DNA of 6,084 nucleotides from JBFKMV01 sp041629655 (GTDB taxonomy: Bacteria > Acidobacteriota > Polarisedimenticolia > Polarisedimenticolales > Polarisedimenticolaceae). A program made the position numbers and the translations under genes. This document shows, piece after piece, positions 1-5,383 of this stretch. The notes under the pieces were generated by a model. It did not search any database. It had not been told where the DNA came from and saw only the letters and a list, made by a program, of their open reading frames with translations. Within the stretch, counting starts at the first letter, position 1. Every line of letters starts with the position of its first letter. The DNA lies in NCBI GenBank assembly GCA_041629655.1, contig JBFKMV010000235.1, positions 1 through 6,084 on the forward strand, written 5' to 3'.

Positions 1-755
1 CAGGCCAGCGTTTCCGGCAGCACCGTCAGCTCGCCGTGGATGTCCCACCCCCCGGGCGGGTCCGCGGCCGGCGGCGGGCCCGCGTCGTCGTCGGAACCGG
101 CCGCGGAGACCATCCGGTCGAGCACGCGCTCCATCAGCTCGTCGTCCTCGGCCCAGACCAGCGTTCCGCCGTGAAACGACAGCGCGGTTCCGCTCGGGAA
201 GACCTGGATCTCGTGACCGGCGTGTTGCGTGGTGACCACGTCGCCCGCGCGGTCGGAGATCAAGGACAGCATGCCCTTGATCAGCCGCGGGAAGATGCGC
301 AGGTTGGCCGCGATCACGAAGCGCGGCAGCTCGTCTCCCGGCGCCAGCTCCAGCGTCGCCGTGGCGTCTCGCGGGACGTACAGCTTGATCCCGCCGACGT
401 TCTGCTCGCGGTTGGCCTGGCCGAGCGCCTCGATCCAGCGCATCGATTCCGGCATCTCGCGCGAGCGGGCCCGGCGGCCGGCCCGGTCCAGCTCGAGGAA
501 CGCTCGCGCCAGCAACGCGAACGCGCCCTCGTCCGCCGCGATGTCGTTGACCCGCAACACGCCGACCGTGTCGGGGCCCAGGATCGCCCGCGTCGGAACC
601 TGCTCGCCGGGTGAAAGGAACCAGAACAGCCCGGCCGCACCGGCCACGAACGCCGCGACCAGCAGGCCCCCGCAGCCGATCGTGGCGCCGAGCAGGATCT
701 TGATGCCCAGCGGCATGCCAGCCTTGCGCGGCGCGGTGGGGAGTTCTTCCGCCAT
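1..755 (-). CDS. Membrane-anchored protein of unknown function (partial, C-terminus beyond left edge)
   Basis: An open frame of 251 codons runs from ATG (complement of 753-755) off the left edge without a stop, so the C-terminus is missing. I do not recognise the family. Residues 1-19 are a short basic/proline-containing N-terminus. Residues about 20-47 form one long Gly/Ala/Leu-rich hydrophobic segment ending in LFWFLSP, which is a membrane anchor or uncleaved signal. The remaining ~200 visible residues are soluble-looking: an early stretch LGPDTVGVLRVNDIA, several charged helical stretches, then an acidic Asp/Pro-rich linker at about 223-237. The likely topology is N-in with an extracytoplasmic domain. 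The start lacks a clear Shine-Dalgarno; Met14 is an alternative, but it would leave almost no basic N-terminus before the membrane segment. The gene diverges from the DsbA-like gene. That it is a gene is fairly sure; its function is open. Confidence 0.72.
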   Translation of the reverse strand, partial: MAEELPTAPRKAGMPLGIKILLGATIGCGGLLVAAFVAGAAGLFWFLSPGEQVPTRAILGPDTVGVLRVNDIAADEGAFALLARAFLELDRAGRRARSREMPESMRWIEALGQANREQNVGGIKLYVPRDATATLELAPGDELPRFVIAANLRIFPRLIKGMLSLISDRAGDVVTTQHAGHEIQVFPSGTALSFHGGTLVWAEDDELMERVLDRMVSAAGSDDDAGPPPAADPPGGWDIHGELTVLPETLA

Positions 756-831
756 GGCGACCGCTGCGATTGTGCCACAGGAGGCGGTTTGACAGAGACG
801 CCGCTGCTGGCACCATGGGACCGTCCTGCCC

Positions 832-840
832 AGGAGGTGA
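832..840 (+). promoter_or_regulatory. Near-perfect Shine-Dalgarno deciding the start of the DsbA-like gene
   Basis: AGGAGGTGA is a full anti-SD complement and sits 5 nt (GGAGG core to start) before GTG at 843. It is the main reason to begin the downstream gene at 843 rather than at the in-frame TTG at 789. That TTG also has an AGGAGG (779-784) just upstream, so a second, longer form cannot be excluded. Confidence 0.7.
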
Positions 841-842
841 TC

Positions 843-1526
843 GTGTCCGGCCTTCACCCCGTCCGCTTCTATTTCGACTTCGTCTCGCCGTACAGCTGGC
901 TGGCCCTCACGCAGGCCACGCGTTTCGCCGGCGAGCACCGGGTACGCTGGGAAGCGTGCCCGGTGGTCTACGCGGCGCTGCTGGACGCCACCGGCCTGGT
1001 CGGCCCGGCCGAGGTACCGGCGAAGCGGCGCCACACCTTCCGCGACGTCGTGCGCTGCGCGCACCGGCTGGGGCTCCGCCTGACCGGACCGCCCACGCAT
1101 CCGTTCCGCTCGCTGGAAGCGCTGCGCACGCTGTGCCTGTTCCGCGAGCACCCCCGGGCGGTCGAGCTGGCCGCGGCGCTGGCGGACACCTGCTGGGCCG
1201 ACGGGCGGCCGCTCACCGACGTGGCCGTGATCGCGGACGTCGTCGCCGCGGCCGGTTTCGACGCGCGGGATCTTGCGGCGCGAATCGCCACACCCGCGGT
1301 CAAGCAGGAGCTCCACCGCCTCACGGCCCAGGCGCTGGCGGACGGCGCGTTCGGCGTGCCGAGCTTCGTGTGGGACAACGAGCTGTTCTGGGGCCACGAC
1401 CGGATGCAGCACCTGGCCGAGCGGCTGGCCGGAACGCTGCCCGCGGCGGCGCCCGGGGCGGAGGCGCTGCTCGCGCGCCCGCGCGGGGCCGACCGCCGCA
1501 ACGCCCCGAGACAACGCGACGCTTGA
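843..1526 (+). CDS. DsbA-family thioredoxin-fold protein, 2-hydroxychromene-2-carboxylate isomerase / GST-kappa type
   Basis: The 227-residue product is the usual size for the HCCA isomerase/GST-kappa branch of the DsbA superfamily. That branch is known for glutathione-dependent isomerisation or conjugation in the cytoplasm. Visible hallmarks are the first strand RFYFDFVSPYSWLA (about residues 8-21), with Ser15-Pro16-Tyr17 in place of the DsbA CxxC, as in GST-kappa enzymes. A helical insertion of about 100 residues follows. Then comes the family signature GAFGVPSF (168-175), whose Pro173 should be the cis-proline next to the active site, and WDNELFWGHDRM (177-188). With no CxxC, a disulfide oxidase role is unlikely. 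The last ~30 residues are Ala/Arg/Pro-rich and look disordered. The start GTG is chosen from the strong SD and because it leaves the normal short lead before strand 1. It lies 54 bp upstream of the selenoprotein gene, which has its own -10 element. The true substrate cannot be told from sequence. Confidence 0.85.
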   Translation: MSGLHPVRFYFDFVSPYSWLALTQATRFAGEHRVRWEACPVVYAALLDATGLVGPAEVPAKRRHTFRDVVRCAHRLGLRLTGPPTHPFRSLEALRTLCLFREHPRAVELAAALADTCWADGRPLTDVAVIADVVAAAGFDARDLAARIATPAVKQELHRLTAQALADGAFGVPSFVWDNELFWGHDRMQHLAERLAGTLPAAAPGAEALLARPRGADRRNAPRQRDA

Positions 1527-1540
1527 AACCGGCCGTTCTG

Positions 1541-1546
1541 TATAAT
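1541..1546 (+). promoter_or_regulatory. Consensus -10 element for the selenoprotein gene
   Basis: A perfect TATAAT stands out in very GC-rich sequence just after the stop of the DsbA-like gene and 34 nt before the ATG at 1581. Transcription would begin near 1553. No good -35 is present at 16-18 bp: the TTGAAA at 1523-1528 is only 12 bp away, too close. This may be an activator-dependent or weak sigma-70 promoter. Confidence 0.5.
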
Positions 1547-1580
1547 CGTGGGCACGTCGGCCCATTCGAGGAGATCGGAG

Positions 1581-2207
1581 ATGCTGCGATCACGGTTCGG
1601 GACCCTGCTGTCCGCTCTGCTCCTGGCAGCGCCGGCGGCCGCTGCGGGCGATCTGGCCCCCTCGCCGGAGCAGATCCGGCCGCTGCTCGTCGGATCGACG
1701 GTTCCCGACGTCACGGTCCGCACCGCGACGGGCGAACCGTTCGCGCTGCGCGCCGCGATCGCGAAGAAACCGAGCGTGGTGGTGTTCTATCGCGGCGGGT
1801 GGTGACCGTACTGCAACCGGCAGTTGGGTCAACTGCAGAAGATCGAATCGCAGCTCACCGAGCTCGGCTACCAGATCCTGGCCATCAACGCCGACCGCCC
1901 CGAGAAGCTGGCGGAGGCCGCGGAGAAGAACTCCCTGACCTACACGCTGCTGTCCGACAGCCAGCTGATCGCGGCGCGCGCCTTCGGCGTGGCGTTCCGG
2001 GTCGACGACGACATGTTCGGCAAGCTGAAGGGGTTCGGGATCGACCTCGAGGAGGCCTCGGGCGAGACGCACCACGGATTGCCCGTCCCCGCGGTGTTCG
2101 TGGTCGACACGGACGGCAAGATCCACTTCCAGTACGCGAACCCCGACTACAAGGTCCGGGTGGATACGGAGGTGCTGCTGTCGGCGGCGCGGGCGGCGCG
2201 CGGCTGA
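1581..2207 (+). CDS. Secreted AhpC/TSA-type peroxiredoxin-like selenoprotein (TGA at 1803-1805 read as selenocysteine)
   Basis: The frame has 208 residues counting selenocysteine at position 75, then a TGA stop at 2205-2207. Residues 1-22 are a typical Sec signal peptide (basic LRSR, a run of Leu/Ala, APAAAA before the predicted cut), so it should act in the periplasm or outside the cell. The mature part is a thioredoxin-fold peroxiredoxin-like domain: VGSTVPDVTV, then VVVFYRGGW-U-PYCN, where Cys-containing relatives have GGWCPYC. Next come ILAINAD, the YTLLSD stretch, and the C-terminal LPVPAVFVVDTDGKI / FQYANPDYKVR block of AhpC/TSA-like redoxins. U75 replaces the peroxidatic Cys and C78 completes a UxxC pair. 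The expected role is reduction of peroxides or related thiol redox chemistry, with the selenol attacking. ATG 1581 follows GAGGAG (1568-1573) at 7-nt spacing. A SECIS-like hairpin lies just after the TGA. It converges with the CBS operon after 13 bp. The alternative is a nonsense mutation or sequencing error in a Cys codon; the intact downstream frame and the hairpin argue against that. Confidence 0.85.
1803..1805 (+). other. Recoded UGA codon (selenocysteine, residue 75)
   Basis: This in-frame TGA falls between the codons for GGW and PYCN, at the position of the catalytic Cys of the family. Reading through gives a full-length product. Terminating here leaves a 74-residue fragment without a catalytic residue. 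Confidence 0.83.
1820..1836 (+). promoter_or_regulatory. Bacterial SECIS-like stem-loop
   Basis: Bases 1820-1826 (GCAGTTG) pair perfectly with 1830-1836 (CAACTGC), leaving the triloop GGT (1827-1829). The loop starts 21 nt after the last base of the recoded TGA. Known bacterial SECIS elements lie inside the coding region just after UGA and present G/GU in a small apical loop for SelB to bind. Stem, loop and spacing all fit. The hairpin is seen in the sequence; its function is inferred. Confidence 0.7.
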
Positions 2208-2220
2208 CCGAACCGATCCG

Positions 2221-2724
2221 TCACAACCGGTGCAGCACCTCGAGGATCGTGCGCACGGACAGGAAGCCGAGGAGCCGGTCACCGTCGAGCACCGGCAGGT
2301 GACGGTAGCCGTCGACGCCCATCCGGTGCAGCGCCCAGGCCAGCGGATCATCCTTCCGCAACGCGACCGGGCCCGGAGTCATCACCTCCTCGAGGCGCGT
2401 CTGCCCGGGATCCCGTCCCTTGGCGGCCACGCGCGCGATGACATCGCGCTCGGTGAACACGCCCTGCAAGCGCTCTTTTCCGTCCAGCACGAACACGCAT
2501 CCCTCATCGCCTTCGCGCATCGCGTCGACGGCGTCGGCGACCGACGCCCCGGCGCGCCGCACGATCGGCTGCTTGAGCGGCAACTCCCCGATCGCCCGGG
2601 CCAGGTGCGGGTCCTCGGGATCGACCCCCCAGGCGGTCACGTCCAGCCCGGCCAGGTCCATCCCGCAGTTGTCGCAGAGATCGACGCCGGGGATGTTGTC
2701 GTGCTCGCAGGCCGGGCAGTGCAT
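2221..2724 (-). CDS. Zinc-ribbon plus paired CBS domain protein
   Basis: The product has 167 residues. An N-terminal zinc ribbon is marked by CPAC (Cys3, Cys6) and CDNC (Cys17, Cys20). A linker of about 20 residues leads to a CBS pair: the first repeat is about 45-103, ending GVFTERDVIARVA, and the second about 111-167, opening with EEVMTPGPVALRKDD and ending GFLSVRTILEVLHRL. Such Bateman modules typically bind adenosine nucleotides (AMP, ATP, SAM) and act as sensors. The hxGhhT/SxRD-type segments that hold the ribose are visible in both repeats. No enzymatic domain is attached, so it probably acts on a partner; the ribbon may mediate protein or nucleic-acid contact. It is the second gene of a two-gene operon: the upstream CBS gene stops 1 bp before its ATG (TGA-G-ATG), and an SD-like GGAAGGGG lies inside that upstream gene. 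It converges with the selenoprotein gene. Confidence 0.87.
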   Translation of the reverse strand: MHCPACEHDNIPGVDLCDNCGMDLAGLDVTAWGVDPEDPHLARAIGELPLKQPIVRRAGASVADAVDAMREGDEGCVFVLDGKERLQGVFTERDVIARVAAKGRDPGQTRLEEVMTPGPVALRKDDPLAWALHRMGVDGYRHLPVLDGDRLLGFLSVRTILEVLHRL

Positions 2725-2725
2725 C

Positions 2726-3208
2726 TCAGGCCCCTTCCGGACGCCGGAACACCTGCCGCAGCCGCGGCGGCAGGCTCACGACGTCGTCCGGAAACTGGTC
2801 GGTCAGGAACTGGATCAGGTCGTTGGAGTTCAACAGGCCGCGCAGGTCCCCGTGCCGGTCGACGACGACCAGGTGCCTGCGCCGCCCGACCATCTGCTCG
2901 ATGGCGTCGGCAAGCGTCGCCTGACGGCGGATCGTCACCGGCGGGCTGCTCATCACCGAGCGCAGCGCCGTGTTGCGCATCCGCTCGCGATCGGCGAGCA
3001 GCCCGTCGTTCCTGCGCAGCAGCAGGTCGCGCTCGGTGAACACCCCGACCGCCCGCCGGTCCTCGTGGACCACCACGGCGCCGCGGCGGGCGCGCACCAG
3101 CATCTGCACCGCCTGGAGCACCGTGGCGCCGGGCGGCAGCCGCGGCGCGGGGAGCGGCCCGAGGTCGAGCACGCGGGTGCCGCGGATCAGGTCCTGGATC
3201 GGATTCAT
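2726..3208 (-). CDS. CBS-pair protein, first gene of the operon
   Basis: The product has 160 residues and essentially consists of a CBS pair. Repeat 1 (about 22-75) contains GATVLQAVQMLVRARRGAVVV and GVFTERDLLLR. Repeat 2 (about 87-140) begins at VMSSPPVTIRRQ and ends GLLNSNDLIQFL. A short C-terminal tail, DQFPDDVVSLPP, resembles tails seen on other stand-alone bacterial CBS proteins. The likely role is nucleotide sensing with an unknown partner, in the cytoplasm. The frame is open up to a GTG at 3319, but the extra 37 residues look non-coding and would cover the divergent promoter region. I therefore start at ATG 3208. No Shine-Dalgarno precedes it; a -10-like TACAAT lies so close that the mRNA may be leaderless. 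It is followed 1 bp later by the zinc-ribbon CBS gene. Confidence 0.85.
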   Translation of the reverse strand: MNPIQDLIRGTRVLDLGPLPAPRLPPGATVLQAVQMLVRARRGAVVVHEDRRAVGVFTERDLLLRRNDGLLADRERMRNTALRSVMSSPPVTIRRQATLADAIEQMVGRRRHLVVVDRHGDLRGLLNSNDLIQFLTDQFPDDVVSLPPRLRQVFRRPEGA

Positions 3209-3214
3209 CGATCG

Positions 3215-3220
3215 ATTGTA
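3215..3220 (-). promoter_or_regulatory. -10 element (TACAAT) for the two-gene CBS operon
   Basis: On the minus strand TACAAT ends 6 nt before the ATG at 3208, which would place transcription start at about the A of the start codon. It lies in the 128-bp divergent region shared with the third CBS gene. No convincing -35 was found. Confidence 0.4.
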
Positions 3221-3264
3221 ATGTGGTGCGCTGCGGTCCAGATAGTCGGATCCGGCCGACGCGC

Positions 3265-3270
3265 TAAAAT
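3265..3270 (+). promoter_or_regulatory. -10-like element (TAAAAT) for the plus-strand CBS gene
   Basis: TAAAAT is an A/T island 66 nt before the ATG at 3337 and predicts a leader of about 60 nt. The -35 region (TAGTCG at 3243-3248, 16-bp spacing) is only a partial match. Between this element and the SD lies GGGGCCC followed by six T (3280-3292), whose role is unclear. Confidence 0.35.
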
Positions 3271-3336
3271 CGACCCGCTGGGGCCCTTTTTTGCGCGGCG
3301 CGGGGATCCGGAGGACCACGGGGAGGAGACCCCAGG

Positions 3337-3765
3337 ATGAAGGTCAGGGACTTGATGCAGCCCGAGGTGTTCACGGTCAAGCCGAACGACATGGTCGACC
3401 GTGCGTTCTTCCTGATCCATTACGAGAAGATCCGGCATCTGCCGGTGGTGGACGGCAACAAGGTCGTCGGCATCGTGTCCGACCGCGACCTGTACAAGGC
3501 GATGGGCCCGCGGACGCGCAGCCGCGCCGTGTCCGCCGAGCCGGGGACGACCACGCTGCACGTGATTCCCCGGCGCGTGCGTCACATCATGCGCCGCGGC
3601 GTGCTGACCGTCTCTCCGGGCACCGACGCCGGCAAGGCCGCGGCGTTGATGGCGCGCCGCAAGATCGGCGGTCTACCGGTCGTCGACGGGAACCGCCTGG
3701 TGGGCATCATCACCGCGACCGACATCCTGCGGGCCTTCTCGCGGTTGAGCGACGAGCGGTCCTGA
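3337..3765 (+). CDS. Stand-alone CBS-pair protein
   Basis: The product has 142 residues and is nearly all CBS domain. Repeat 1 (1-55) starts KVRDLMQPEVFTVKPND, holds IRHLPVVDGNKVVGIVS and ends in the ribose-binding type motif SDRDL. Repeat 2 (about 81-136) starts VRHIMRRGVLTVSPGTD and ends GGLPVVDGNRLVGIITATDIL, with Asp51 and Asp129 as the usual ligand-contacting acids. The two repeats are joined by a 25-residue linker rich in Arg, Ser and Thr. It is a minimal Bateman module like AcuB-type or IMPDH-type CBS proteins, expected to dimerise and bind an adenine nucleotide. Its partner is unknown. ATG 3337 has a good SD (GGAGGAG, 3322-3328, 8-nt spacing). It diverges from the two-gene CBS operon and converges with the Fe-ADH gene with only 2 bp between stops. 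Confidence 0.9.
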   Translation: MKVRDLMQPEVFTVKPNDMVDRAFFLIHYEKIRHLPVVDGNKVVGIVSDRDLYKAMGPRTRSRAVSAEPGTTTLHVIPRRVRHIMRRGVLTVSPGTDAGKAAALMARRKIGGLPVVDGNRLVGIITATDILRAFSRLSDERS

Positions 3766-3767
3766 CC

Positions 3768-4955
3768 TCACAGCCGCGAGCGCAGGATCGACGCCAGCTC
3801 GTCGTCGGTCAGCACGATCGGGTTGGTCTTCATGCTGCCGCCGCGGGACCCGGCGACCGTGCGCGCGATGTCGTCGGCCTGCATCCCGTAGCTGCCGAGG
3901 CGTGGCAGCCGTAGGCGCTCGGTCCAGCCGTCGAGCCGTTCCTGCAACGCGGCGCGATCGGCCCCGGGGTCGTGCGGCGCGCGCCCGGCGAGCAGCGCGC
4001 CGATCCGGGCGTAGCGCTCGAGCGCCGGATGGCCGGGGGCGCGTTCCTCGAGCGCGCGCAGGTTGGTCTCGGTGGCGCAGGCCAGCAACGTCCCGCACAC
4101 CACGCCGTGGGGAATGGGAAAGAACGCCCCCAGCGGAGAGGCCAATCCGTGCACGGCGCCCAGTCCGGTCTGGGCCAGGCAGATCCCGGACGCCAGCGCC
4201 GCGTGGGCCATCCCGGCGCGAGCCGCCTCGGCCGGCTCTCCCCGCTCGAACCAGGGCAGCAGGTGGTCCCGGGCCGCCTCGAGACCGGCCAGCGCCAGGG
4301 CGTCGGTGAACGCGTTGGCGCGGGCCGACACGTACGACTCGATCAGCTGGGTCACCGCATCCATGCCGTCGGCGGCGATCAACGCGGGCGGGCAGCTCTG
4401 GAGCAGCTCCGGGTCGACGACCGCCCACTCGGGGACCAGCGCCTCGTGCCGGAACGACTTCTTGTAGCCCTTCGCGCCACACTCGCTGAGCACCGCATTC
4501 CGGGTCGCCTCGCTACCGGTGCCCGCGGTGGTCGGCACCGCGATGCACGGCAACGCGGGTCCCGCGTAGGGGATCCCGCGGCCGACGCCCTCCAGGTGGT
4601 CCAACACTGGGTTGCCGTGCGGCAGCAGCCCGGCGATGGCCTTGCCCGCGTCGAGCGCGCTGCCTCCGCCGACGGCGACGACGGCGGCGATGCCCGCGTC
4701 GCGGAATCGGGCCACCGCTTCGTCGACCCGGCCCGGAGACGGCTCTCCCTCGACCGTGACGGCCTGCCAGCCCACGCCCTGCCTCGCCAGCCCGTCGGTC
4801 AACGCGCTCCAGCGGTCCGATTCGCGGAACGAGCGGCGACCGGTCACCACCAGCGCCGTCGTGCCGTACGAGCGGGCAAGCTCGGGAACCCGCGTCACGG
4901 TCCCGGTCCCGAACACGATCCGCGGCAGCCGCGCGACGGAGTACGGCGGAATCAC
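3768..4955 (-). CDS. Iron-containing (group III) alcohol dehydrogenase family protein with one metal-ligand His replaced by Gln
   Basis: The product has 395 residues, the normal length for this NAD(P)-dependent family, which interconverts alcohols and aldehydes/ketones in the cytoplasm. The N-terminal Rossmann-like part begins IVFGTGTV (13-20) and carries the dinucleotide motif AVGGGSALDAGKA (94-106). The PTTAGTGSEAT stretch spans 141-151. The metal site in the all-helical C-terminal domain shows Asp199 (GMDAVTQ), His269 (VHGLASPLG) and His283 (PIPHG), with the familiar 14-residue spacing of the two His. The position four after Asp199, His in E. coli FucO-type enzymes, is Gln203 here. The start is GTG at 4953-4955, overlapping the TGA of the upstream gene by 4 nt (GTGA), with CAGGA 9 nt before it. 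The longer open frame to 5354 overlaps the upstream gene in a different frame and was not used. The substrate is unknown; the coupled LsrG-like gene hints at a small phospho- or hydroxy-carbonyl compound. Confidence 0.88.
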   Translation of the reverse strand: MIPPYSVARLPRIVFGTGTVTRVPELARSYGTTALVVTGRRSFRESDRWSALTDGLARQGVGWQAVTVEGEPSPGRVDEAVARFRDAGIAAVVAVGGGSALDAGKAIAGLLPHGNPVLDHLEGVGRGIPYAGPALPCIAVPTTAGTGSEATRNAVLSECGAKGYKKSFRHEALVPEWAVVDPELLQSCPPALIAADGMDAVTQLIESYVSARANAFTDALALAGLEAARDHLLPWFERGEPAEAARAGMAHAALASGICLAQTGLGAVHGLASPLGAFFPIPHGVVCGTLLACATETNLRALEERAPGHPALERYARIGALLAGRAPHDPGADRAALQERLDGWTERLRLPRLGSYGMQADDIARTVAGSRGGSMKTNPIVLTDDELASILRSRL

Positions 4956-5260
4956 CCGCGATCGTCCTGCGCCGGAAACAGACCGACCCAGGGCTCCCCG
5001 CGGCGCGGCTCCGCCATCCAGTCGGCGACCGTATCCCGCCACTCGAGGTAGTGGCCGGTCCGCTTGTGCGCGGCGGCGTCCTGCGCCGATGCGTAGACCT
5101 CGTAGAGCAGGAAGACGGTCGGCTCCGCGGACGATTGCAGCACGTCGAAGCGCCGGTTGCCCGGCTCGGCGACGGAACCGAGGTGGTTGGCGCGCGTCGC
5201 CTCGACGAAATCGCTCACGTGCTGCGGCTTGACCCTCACGTGGACCAGCGTCACGTGCAT
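4952..5260 (-). CDS. LsrG/antibiotic biosynthesis monooxygenase (ABM) family protein
   Basis: The product has 102 residues, the standard size of this ferredoxin-like-fold dimeric family. The N-terminus MHVTLVHVRV and the block NHLGSV-x-E-x-GN-x-RFDVLQ (25-42) resemble E. coli LsrG, the isomerase that processes phosphorylated autoinducer-2, as I remember its sequence. LLYEVYAS (51-58), AHKRTGHY (64-71) and the C-terminal GLFP also match the family layout. No lsrACDBFK or lsrR neighbour is visible, so AI-2 processing is not established. ABM relatives include quinol monooxygenases. ATG 5260 follows GGAGGG (complement of 5265-5270) at 4 nt. The gene is first in a two-gene operon and ends in a 4-nt GTGA overlap with the Fe-ADH gene, so the two are probably translated together and may act in sequence on one substrate. 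The longer open frame upstream runs antisense through egtB and is a shadow. Confidence 0.86.
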   Translation of the reverse strand: MHVTLVHVRVKPQHVSDFVEATRANHLGSVAEPGNRRFDVLQSSAEPTVFLLYEVYASAQDAAAHKRTGHYLEWRDTVADWMAEPRRGEPWVGLFPAQDDRG

Positions 5261-5289
5261 GATGCCCTCCCGGATACGTCGGACGGCCC

Positions 5290-5295
5290 ATTGTA
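5290..5295 (-). promoter_or_regulatory. -10 element (TACAAT) for the LsrG-like/Fe-ADH operon
   Basis: TACAAT on the minus strand lies 29 nt before the ATG at 5260 and predicts a short leader containing the SD. No clear -35 stands at the usual spacing. It lies in the 123-bp divergent region shared with the egtB-like gene, for which I found only an SD and no convincing promoter. Confidence 0.4.
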
Positions 5296-5383
5296 TCGCC
5301 CGGTGTTGCGAAGCCGCGCGAATGTGGCAACATGACGGGGAAACTGACCCCCAACGCGCGTCACGATCCGCAGGAACACCCCG

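Noticed and set aside
1523..1528. TTGAAA as the -35 of the selenoprotein promoter
   Set aside because: It is only 12 bp from the TATAAT at 1541, too short for a sigma-70 promoter, and it overlaps the stop of the preceding gene.
1548..1805. Two separate genes, or a pseudogene, at the peroxiredoxin locus (1548-1805 and 1824-2207)
   Set aside because: Both pieces are in one frame, match one family in order, and are broken only by TGA at the catalytic Cys with a SECIS-like hairpin after it. The second piece has no SD and would start after the active site.
770..2302. 510-codon plus-strand open frame over the DsbA-like and peroxiredoxin genes
   Set aside because: The translation is Arg/Gly/Ala-rich with no family features and lies out of frame with two recognisable proteins. 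It is a high-GC shadow.
3280..3292. GGGGCCC followed by six T as a rho-independent terminator
   Set aside because: The GC part is a short palindrome without loop room, so no stable hairpin forms. It sits inside the leader of a CBS gene, not after a gene end.
3972..5051. 359-codon plus-strand frame opposite the Fe-ADH
   Set aside because: It is antisense to a complete, motif-bearing dehydrogenase and has the Arg/Gln/Gly-rich makeup typical of GC-rich shadow frames.
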